From: Paenibacillus farraposensis
Lineage (GTDB): Bacteria > Bacillota > Bacilli > Paenibacillales > Paenibacillaceae
Direction of reading: 5' to 3'
DNA length: 64,000 nt
NCBI RefSeq assembly: GCF_020736845.1
Contig: NZ_JAFFQR010000064.1
Span: forward strand, 503,696 to 567,695
Part shown: positions 57,980 to 64,000 of the stretch, in pieces
Layout of the letters: every line of letters starts with the position of its first letter
Position numbering within the stretch: the first letter of the stretch is position 1
Translations under genes and position numbers: made by a program
Notes under the pieces: model-generated
What the model was told of the DNA's origin: nothing
The model's input: only the letters and a program-made list of their open reading frames with translations
Database searches by the model: none

Positions 57980-58657
57980 TTAATTGTTCTTTTGGCCTGT
58001 TAATAGGAGCATGATAAAGGAAATCACTATGATAGAGCATGTCCAGGCCCAGGCCATAGGCAGGTGGTCAGAATCGACCGCCACATAAATAGCCGTCGGA
58101 ATGGTTTGTGTTTTACCCGGGATATTTCCGGCAATCATCAGTGTAGCACCGAATTCGCCCAGACCGCGGGCAAAGCCGAGTATAAAGGCTGATTTAAAAG
58201 AAGGGAAAATCAAAGGAAAGGTGACATATCGGAAAACCTGCCACTCACTTGCACCCATGGAACGTCCCACGTCTTCCAAGTCACGATCAACAGAAGCAAA
58301 TCCCGTCCTTAGCGTCCGGTAGACAAGCGGAAAAGCCACGACTACCGCTGCCACAACCCCAGCCCACCATGAGAAAATAATAGGTTCGCCAAACCATTGT
58401 TCCACAATACGTCCTATCCCGCTTTTTCGTCCAAGCAATATGAGCAGTAAAAAGCCAACAACGGTCGGCGGGAGTACCAACGGCAGCATAAGCACCGTTT
58501 CAACGAGCGTTTTCCCTTTAAATAATCCTAATCGCGACATGAACCATGCCGCAAACAAGCCTATGATGATTACCAGAACGCTGGATAACAGCGCAACCTG
58601 TAGCGATAACCGGATAGGAGGCCAATATTCATTCCAATCTATATCTTGCATGCTCAC
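57980..58657 (-). CDS. modB: Molybdate ABC transporter permease
   Basis: 225 residues, about five helices. The EAA-like loop (DLEDVGRSMGASEWQVFRYV) and GFARGLGEFGATLMIAGNIPG are typical of ModB. The GTG at 58657 overlaps the modA stop by 4 bp (an ATG two codons on is possible). No modC ATPase gene follows; the transcript ends at the terminator. Confidence 0.93.
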   Translation of the reverse strand: MSMQDIDWNEYWPPIRLSLQVALLSSVLVIIIGLFAAWFMSRLGLFKGKTLVETVLMLPLVLPPTVVGFLLLILLGRKSGIGRIVEQWFGEPIIFSWWAGVVAAVVVAFPLVYRTLRTGFASVDRDLEDVGRSMGASEWQVFRYVTFPLIFPSFKSAFILGFARGLGEFGATLMIAGNIPGKTQTIPTAIYVAVDSDHLPMAWAWTCSIIVISFIMLLLTGQKNN

Positions 58658-59505
58658 TTCGGTATCGTAAATCCGTACTTAGCCATAATATTCAGAGATT
58701 CTTGGGATTGAAGAAATGCATAGAAATCTTCGGCTTCTTGAATATGTTTGGAAGCTTTGACAATCCCTATCGGGTACTCAACAGGTGAATAGGTTTTAGG
58801 ATCGACCTCAAAAGCGATTTTCGTTTTTTGCGAAGTCAGTGCATCTGTTTTATAGACAAAGCCGACATCAGCGTTTCCAGTCTCCACATATTGCAGCGCT
58901 TGTCTAACGTCTTTTGCCTGAACGAGCTTGTCTTGCAACGCGTCCCAAAGCTTCGTGCTGGTCAGCGCTTCCTGTGCGTATTTGCCTGCAGGAACACTTT
59001 CAGGAATACCGATTGCCACTTTCTTCACTTCTTTTTGGGTTAAATCCGTTACACTCGCAATGTTCGTCGTCCCGTCTGCTGGAATGACCGCTACCAATTC
59101 GTTCGTCAGCCATGTTTTTTGCTGATCACTAGCTATGAACTGCTTGTCTACGAGAGACTTCATGTTTTTCTTCGAAGCCGACAAAAACAAGTCCGACGGT
59201 GCGCCTTGCTCAATCTGCTTTTCCAGCGCACCAGAACCGCCAAAGTTAAAATTCAATTTGACACCTTTATGACTGGTTTCGTATAAATTCTGGATTTCTT
59301 TGAGCGCATCTGTTAAGCTTGCAGCTGCCGATACGGTCAGCTCAACCGTTTCAGCCGATTTTGAAGATGCCTGGCCGGAAGACCCGATTTGGGCCGTACT
59401 TCCGGCATTGGCAGCCGGTTGTTGATTCGTACCGCATCCTGCAAGTAATAACACAATGGAAAAAACAAATAAGAGCACCTGGCTATGTCTAATAAACCTT
59501 TTCAA
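58654..59505 (-). CDS. modA: Molybdate-binding lipoprotein
   Basis: 283 residues. The lipobox LLAGC anchors it to the membrane. The mature part begins ELTVSAAASLTDALKEIQNL and has FGGSGALEKQIEQGAPSDLF, AVIPADGTTN and the C-terminal FLQSQESLNIMAKYGF, all typical of ModA. The TTG start follows AAGGAG. It supplies molybdate for NarG and FdhF cofactors. Confidence 0.93.
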   Translation of the reverse strand: MKRFIRHSQVLLFVFSIVLLLAGCGTNQQPAANAGSTAQIGSSGQASSKSAETVELTVSAAASLTDALKEIQNLYETSHKGVKLNFNFGGSGALEKQIEQGAPSDLFLSASKKNMKSLVDKQFIASDQQKTWLTNELVAVIPADGTTNIASVTDLTQKEVKKVAIGIPESVPAGKYAQEALTSTKLWDALQDKLVQAKDVRQALQYVETGNADVGFVYKTDALTSQKTKIAFEVDPKTYSPVEYPIGIVKASKHIQEAEDFYAFLQSQESLNIMAKYGFTIPK

Positions 59506-59545
59506 TTGTTTACTCCTTAAGTTTAGCTTTTCATCATATGTTGGA

Positions 59546-60253
59546 CTATATTTTGAGCTGCGCCTGTTTCGTACGTTCGATTAATGTGCAATTCTCAAGA
59601 AGAATATGATTAAAAATATCTGCTTCCAGGTCTTCTAATCGCTTCAATACAAGCCGGTGGGTGGCACAAGCTTCCTGCATTGGTTCAAAGCCGTTAGTGA
59701 TCAAGCGCAGTTCTTTCAGTAATTCCACCACAGCTTGATGCTCGTCTTGCAGCTTGGATACATGCGGATTCAGCACGTATGCCCGTTCTGCTGTCGCTTC
59801 CTCTAAAAACGCTTGAATCATCGGAAATACTTGATCTTCCTCATTTTGAATATGGTCCGATAATTCCTGCTTAAGCAAGGAAAAAAGCTCATTCACCCAC
59901 TTAAGATGCGGATACCGTTCGCCGTGAACCCGCGTAAGCTTGGTTACATACGGCGTGAGCGCCGATAGCTCTTCGCGAAGCCTGGCATGATACTTCTCTT
60001 GAATATAGGCGATCAGCTCGCTGGTTTCGAGAGAAGAAGGCTGCATTTGCTTATGTTGCGCCTGAGCCTCCTTCACTTCACGCACCTGCGTCAGCAGTTC
60101 ACCAGCATGCAGCCCTCGGCTGGCAGCGGCTTCCCGAAGTGGTATTTTGCCGCCACAGCAAAAGTCAATTCCCAGCTTACGAAACAAATCCCCCGTTTTG
60201 GGAACCTCTTTCACAATGTCCGCCACCCATGTTTCCTCCGTTAACTGGATCAT
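59546..60253 (-). CDS. ric: Iron-sulfur cluster repair di-iron protein Ric/ScdA
   Basis: 235 residues. The N-terminal domain has the GIDFCCGGK motif, and the hemerythrin-like domain carries the di-iron His/Glu ligands (HGERYPHL, LSDHIQNEEDQVFP, LQDEHQAVVELL, MQEACATHRLVLKRLEDLEAD). It repairs Fe-S clusters damaged by nitric oxide or oxidants formed during nitrate respiration. A GGAACCAATTAGGGAGCTCC element lies about 65 bp upstream. Confidence 0.92.
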   Translation of the reverse strand: MIQLTEETWVADIVKEVPKTGDLFRKLGIDFCCGGKIPLREAAASRGLHAGELLTQVREVKEAQAQHKQMQPSSLETSELIAYIQEKYHARLREELSALTPYVTKLTRVHGERYPHLKWVNELFSLLKQELSDHIQNEEDQVFPMIQAFLEEATAERAYVLNPHVSKLQDEHQAVVELLKELRLITNGFEPMQEACATHRLVLKRLEDLEADIFNHILLENCTLIERTKQAQLKI

Positions 60254-60315
60254 TGTTCACTTCCCTACCTTGACTTTATTTTTTGTTCAGTTCTAACTCT
60301 ACTTTCTATTTCAAC

Positions 60316-60342
60316 TGGAACCAATTAGGGAGCTCCCTCTTC
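60316..60342. promoter_or_regulatory. Conserved GGGAGCTCCC element upstream of ric
   Basis: TGGAACCAATTAGGGAGCTC then CCTCTTCC. About 24 of 27 bases are shared with the element at 63743-63770 upstream of ywiC, in the same orientation. Confidence 0.6.
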
Positions 60343-60362
60343 CAAAGAAGGAAACTTCCTGA

Positions 60363-61787
60363 TTAACAAAAACCTGAAACCAACTGCTCAGCCGCTTCTT
60401 TCCCTTGAGCAACACAATCTGGAATGCCAACGCCTCCATAACCAGCGCCACATAAAAATACATTTGGAAAATGCTGTGACAAATCATGCCTCACCAGCGC
60501 CAAATGCTCTTGGTGTCCAATCGGATATTGCGGCATGGATTCATTGCACCGACTAACTTCAACGAATTCCGGCTCTGCTTTCAAGCCCATTAAATCCTTC
60601 AAGTCTTTGCGTGCGGCCTCCACAAGCTCAGCATCCGTCATCTGCATCCATTCCTGCGCACCTGCATGTCCAATATATGCTCGCAGCAGCGTAAATCCTT
60701 CCGGAGCAGTATGGCTCCATTTGGTCGAAGACCACGTGCATGCTGTAATCCTTTTGCCTTCCTTGCGCGGCACCAAAAATCCCGTTCCCTCAAATGAAAG
60801 ATTAAGCTCTGTATTTTTATAAGCAAGCGCAATATTGGCGACCGAAACGTAGTTGATCTTATGGAGCAAGCCAACACTCGCAACACTGGGAAATAATTCA
60901 GCTGCCTCAAAAGCCGGGACAGCACAGACCACTGCATCTGCATCTATGACCTGTCCATGATCCAGAATGACCTGATATCCGTTTTCTTTTCTTATTTCAG
61001 CCACACCCTGTCCCATAACAAAATGTACGGTATGCAGCCGTTCCTTTAACCGCTCTATGATGGCAGATAATCCTTGTCGATAGGAAAGAAACATACTTTT
61101 CCTGGCGATATCCGGCCATTTATCAGATACACTAGCCGACTTTCTCCCTGCTCCTTTGGCCATACCCATAATCAGACTTCCATACTTTTGTTCCATCTGC
61201 TTAAATTGAGGGAAGGTTGACATTAAGCTGAGAGCGTGCGTATCGCCAGCATAAATTCCAGATAGCAGAGGCTCTGTAATCTGGTTCAGCACTTCTTTGC
61301 CGAGCCGCCGCTTAATAAAATCTCCCAGCGATTCGTCTATGTCGCCTTGCTTCGCCGGAAGGATTAAATCCAGCGCTGCGCGCGCTTTTCCCAGCGGTGA
61401 GATCAGTCCGGTCCGGATGAAGGGAGTTAGCTTCGTTGGAATCCCCAAAATAAAGCCCATCGGCATGGTGTGCAGCTTGCCCTTATGCAAAATGCAGGCA
61501 GACTTGGCCTTCGGGTTGGTCGACACCAGTTCCGCTTCCAGTCCAAGTTCCATCGTTAGCTCCAGCATAGCCGTTTTTCTGGCCAGAAAAGCATCCGGTC
61601 CTTTTTCGATCAAAAAGCCATGATGACGAACAGTGTGCAGCTTACCTCCTAGCCGGTCGCTTTTCTCAACCAGCGTAATCTCTACCTCCAGTTGCTTCTC
61701 TTCAGCCAGCTTTTTTACATAAAAAGCAGCACTTAAACCACTTATTCCTCCACCGAGAATAACAACTTTCTTTGAACTTTTTTTCAT
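60363..61787 (-). CDS. hemY: Protoporphyrinogen/coproporphyrinogen oxidase (HemY/CgoX type)
   Basis: 474 residues. VVILGGGISGLSAAFYV is the FAD-binding GxGxxG; EKSDRLGGKLHTVRHHGFLIEKG and the C-terminal FLCGAGYGGVGIPDCVAQGKEAA complete the family pattern. It oxidises a porphyrinogen in haem synthesis. The ATG at 61787 is used; GGGAGGG lies 13 nt away, inside the end of the radical SAM gene. The lack of other haem genes nearby suggests an additional copy induced with nitrate respiration. Confidence 0.88.
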   Translation of the reverse strand: MKKSSKKVVILGGGISGLSAAFYVKKLAEEKQLEVEITLVEKSDRLGGKLHTVRHHGFLIEKGPDAFLARKTAMLELTMELGLEAELVSTNPKAKSACILHKGKLHTMPMGFILGIPTKLTPFIRTGLISPLGKARAALDLILPAKQGDIDESLGDFIKRRLGKEVLNQITEPLLSGIYAGDTHALSLMSTFPQFKQMEQKYGSLIMGMAKGAGRKSASVSDKWPDIARKSMFLSYRQGLSAIIERLKERLHTVHFVMGQGVAEIRKENGYQVILDHGQVIDADAVVCAVPAFEAAELFPSVASVGLLHKINYVSVANIALAYKNTELNLSFEGTGFLVPRKEGKRITACTWSSTKWSHTAPEGFTLLRAYIGHAGAQEWMQMTDAELVEAARKDLKDLMGLKAEPEFVEVSRCNESMPQYPIGHQEHLALVRHDLSQHFPNVFLCGAGYGGVGIPDCVAQGKEAAEQLVSGFC

Positions 61788-61794
61788 AAAAGCA

Positions 61795-62883
61795 CTATTC
61801 CCTCCCAACCCCAGGTACATATGCACAATAAGGGTCACTCTCCAAATAATCTCCTGTTACCGCAAAAGCCCTGGCTCTGGAGCCTCCGCACACCGTATTG
61901 AATTCACAGACTCCGCATTTCCCTTTAAGCATAGACTTGTCTCTAAGGTGGTTCATGATCGGAGAGTGCCGATAAATATGAGCCAGACTATCTTTTCGTA
62001 CATTTCCGCATGCAAGGGGCAGGAATCCACTTGGATACACCTCACCGATATGACTGATAAAAACAAATCCATCTCCATCATTTACGCCTTTAGGAGCACG
62101 TCCCAACACATCGGCCCTTTTCGGCTCGAACGCTGTTCCTTGCTTACTGGCTTTGCGCTTTTCCTGCAGTACAACTCTTCGATAATGAGGCGCTTCTGTA
62201 GCCTTTACACCGTAAGGCATCTGCTGCTGTATTTGATACAACCATTTCATTACAGCTTCATGCTCTTCAGGAGTGATCATATCCTTCTCCATACCGCGTC
62301 CGGTTGGAACAAGAAAAAACAAGCTCCATAACACCGCATGCATTTCCTTTACCTTCTCTGCAATTTGCTCCAAATCGTGAAGATTGTACCGGGACACCGT
62401 CGTATTCACTTGAATTGGGATGTTCATTTCCTTCAAATAGCCAATCCCTCGCATGGTTCTATCGTAAGAACCCGCAGTGCCCCGAAAATGATCGTGAATG
62501 TCTGCGCATGAGCCGTCCAGGCTAAAAGCCCAGCGGGATAAGCCAACCTGCTTTGCTTTTTCAACTGCTGTTCGTGTCACTTTAGGGGTAGCACTGGGAG
62601 TCATGGAAACCGAAAGCTTTTTCTCTTCGATGGCGTATTGAGCTAGCTCAAATAAATCAGGGCGCGCTAAAGGATCTCCGCCTGTGAAAACCAGCAGCGG
62701 ATGATTCATTTCAGCGATTTGATCAATCAGCTTTTTCCCCTCTTCAAATGTCAGCTGGCGAGGGTCCGGATGGTACTGGGCTTCCGCTCTACAATGAAGG
62801 CATTTTAAAGCACAAGCTCGTGTGACCTCCCAAATGACGATGAACGGATTTTCGTGATAATCTCGTGTTTCCAAAGCTATCAT
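61795..62883 (-). CDS. Radical SAM/SPASM protein (TIGR04053-like)
   Basis: 362 residues. VTRACALKCLHCRAEAQ binds the SAM cluster, and CGVCEFNTVCGGSRARAFA plus a final Cys form the SPASM auxiliary cluster. The layout resembles the BA_1875-type family and haem-modifying radical SAM proteins (AhbC/AhbD, NirJ). Position between ywiC and hemY suggests a role in haem or a modified peptide. The substrate cannot be told from the sequence. AAAAAGGAG precedes the ATG. Confidence 0.8.
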   Translation of the reverse strand: MIALETRDYHENPFIVIWEVTRACALKCLHCRAEAQYHPDPRQLTFEEGKKLIDQIAEMNHPLLVFTGGDPLARPDLFELAQYAIEEKKLSVSMTPSATPKVTRTAVEKAKQVGLSRWAFSLDGSCADIHDHFRGTAGSYDRTMRGIGYLKEMNIPIQVNTTVSRYNLHDLEQIAEKVKEMHAVLWSLFFLVPTGRGMEKDMITPEEHEAVMKWLYQIQQQMPYGVKATEAPHYRRVVLQEKRKASKQGTAFEPKRADVLGRAPKGVNDGDGFVFISHIGEVYPSGFLPLACGNVRKDSLAHIYRHSPIMNHLRDKSMLKGKCGVCEFNTVCGGSRARAFAVTGDYLESDPYCAYVPGVGRE

Positions 62884-62899
62884 TGATGTCTCTCCTTTT

Positions 62900-63622
62900 T
62901 TAGAAATATAAGAACAGTGCAGATATGTAGAGCATCAATGAAAATCCAATTTCAGCCATGCCAACATGTTTGACCTTTAATTCGAATTTAGGAAGCCAGA
63001 TCGCTCGTAACCATAAAATTAAAAAAGGAACACAGAATGGGAGCTTTACCCATGCAGCGAATAGCACAATGATCAGGTGATAGATCACCGAAGCATAATA
63101 ATAACGTTTATTTTTTCTTTCCCGAATGACCGTTTTAACATAAATAGCAGTTCCTATAAAATAAGATACCAGAAGCAAAAATAGCTCTGTGGATATTTTC
63201 CAACTGCCGCCTTCTCCAATATGAGCAACAGGATATATAAAAGAGCAAAAAAGGATAATCGCAGTAATATCGTTTAGCAGAGCACGTTCTTTTTTTATTT
63301 TCGCGTAATACATATTCGCCATAAAAAACACTAGCAACAGGGCTCCATACCAGACCAACGCAGGCTTGAACCATACCAAAGAAACTAAAAAGGGAAACAG
63401 TATCACTCCGTACACTACTACGGGCTTACGGTATCTTTCACTGTTTCCTGTTTTGATCCACTGGAGAAGTGGAAAGCTGAACAAATATATAAAAAACCAG
63501 CACACAAAAAGCGGAATATGAATGAATTGTCCTTGAGAAGCAGCTAGACCGAATAAAAATGGAAGAATTAGCATTGCCCAAGCGCCATGCTGATTGGGAA
63601 TGTATCTGCTGATCCCCTTCAA
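62900..63622 (-). CDS. ywiC: YwiC-like membrane protein
   Basis: 240 residues, about eight helices. YIPNQHGAWAMLILPFLFG is the family hallmark (NQHGAWAM). In Bacillus, ywiC lies beside nar genes, which matches the context here. The TTG start at 63622 is 7 nt behind AAGGAG. It resembles UbiA-type membrane proteins in overall layout, but no prenyltransferase Asp motif is obvious. Function unknown. Confidence 0.85.
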   Translation of the reverse strand: MKGISRYIPNQHGAWAMLILPFLFGLAASQGQFIHIPLFVCWFFIYLFSFPLLQWIKTGNSERYRKPVVVYGVILFPFLVSLVWFKPALVWYGALLLVFFMANMYYAKIKKERALLNDITAIILFCSFIYPVAHIGEGGSWKISTELFLLLVSYFIGTAIYVKTVIRERKNKRYYYASVIYHLIIVLFAAWVKLPFCVPFLILWLRAIWLPKFELKVKHVGMAEIGFSLMLYISALFLYF

Positions 63623-63742
63623 ATCCTTGCTCCTTTTTTCACAATGCTTGTCATCTTTGCGGCTTTGTTTAATCGACCCATCATTTTATTCCCCCATGAT
63701 TAAAATTTTTTTATTCTCTTTCATTCTAAACATTCTATCTGA

Positions 63743-63780
63743 TGGAACCAATCAGGGAGTTCCCTTTTCCCTATGGGAAA
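63743..63780. promoter_or_regulatory. Conserved GGGAGTTCCC plus TTCCCTATGGGAA element upstream of ywiC
   Basis: TGGAACCAATCAGGGAGTTC then CCTTTTCC matches the ric element, directly followed by a TTCCC-TAT-GGGAA palindrome like that before narG. It lies 121 bp before ywiC. Confidence 0.6.
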
Positions 63781-63879
63781 ATCACCTTAACGGGAAAACC
63801 GTCGAACTCTTCTCCGTAAAATATCAAAACGGCCTTTGCTCATGTGTTCAATATCTCTGCATGATTTCCGAAATTGCTC

Positions 63880-64000
63880 CTAAACCTGGGGTACAGTATC
63901 TTCCCTCATTCTGGTTATAGGCACGTCCCGATCAGAGAACATGATATAATGGACTGCATCAATCGTTCCCCATATCTCTAGGAGAACATTCGCTCTGGCT
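63880..64000 (-). CDS. Possible 3' end of a gene beyond the window
   Basis: Open for 39 codons to the window edge, reading VLLEIWGTIDAVHYI and DRDVPITRMREDTVPQ before a TAG. In the next frame EQFRKSCRDIEHMSKGRFDI follows, so this may be a decayed gene. No family recognised. Confidence 0.25.
   Translation of the reverse strand, partial: ARANVLLEIWGTIDAVHYIMFSDRDVPITRMREDTVPQV

Overview
The window looks like chromosomal DNA of an endospore-forming Paenibacillus, close to the P. polymyxa group. This is inferred from gene content and was not tested by database search. The supporting signs are strong AGGAGG-type ribosome binding sites with frequent TTG/GTG starts, the acetylase branch of lysine synthesis (dapH, dapL, patA), a LicT-controlled beta-glucoside PTS operon, NreABC with NarGHJI, S-layer-homology debris, a spore-surface-like protein and Gram-positive holin-like peptide toxins.

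Left part (1-25.7 kb): a moaA-fdhD pair faces a formate dehydrogenase operon (fdhF plus a DUF1641 gene). Between them lie a Fur-type box, divergent promoter-like sequences, a possible 26-residue membrane peptide and a perfect 22-bp stem terminator in the fdhF leader. Housekeeping and transport genes follow: aspA, a VOC protein, a secreted nuclease, patA, potABCD, dapH/dapL, a lipoprotein and a rhodanese. Decayed loci are mixed in: a TctC/KdgT composite, an SLH remnant behind the nuclease, a frameshifted three-gene unit at 14.2-15.8 kb and a frameshifted EamA transporter.

Accessory block (25.7-33.4 kb): ten imperfect palindromic sites, mostly 119-165 bp and one of 85 bp, separate small unrelated genes. 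Nearly all the genes are on the minus strand, and in most cases a single gene fills the space between two sites. The site ends pair as inverted cores (AAC/GTT) next to a second conserved arm, around variable central hairpins. This is the layout of an integron gene-cassette array, here without an integrase in the window. The cargo includes a YdeI-like protein, a decayed SnoaL-like protein, a retropepsin-like pair, a DUF6933 protein with a 45-residue partner, a P-loop kinase-like protein, two copies of a holin-like toxin (one broken), a spore-surface-like gene on the opposite strand, a lipoprotein and an HXXEE membrane protein. This is the most interesting region.

Middle (33.4-44.7 kb): two decayed chemoreceptor genes flank a DUF1697 gene. 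Then come an 809-residue protein with two isoprenoid-synthase-like regions, an Hsp20 fragment and the licT-bglP-bglH operon with two RAT/terminator elements.

Right part (44.7-64 kb): an anaerobic nitrate-respiration island, all on the minus strand. It comprises moaA/moaD/moaE/moeB (molybdopterin), narK (transport), nreABC (oxygen/nitrate sensing), narGHJI (nitrate reductase), modAB (molybdate uptake, no modC seen), ric (Fe-S repair), a haem oxidase gene, a radical SAM/SPASM gene and ywiC. Similar GGGA/TCCC palindromes upstream of narK, narG, ric and ywiC suggest one regulon, plausibly NreC. Together with the formate dehydrogenase genes and their own moaA, the window encodes a molybdenum-dependent formate/nitrate respiratory programme.
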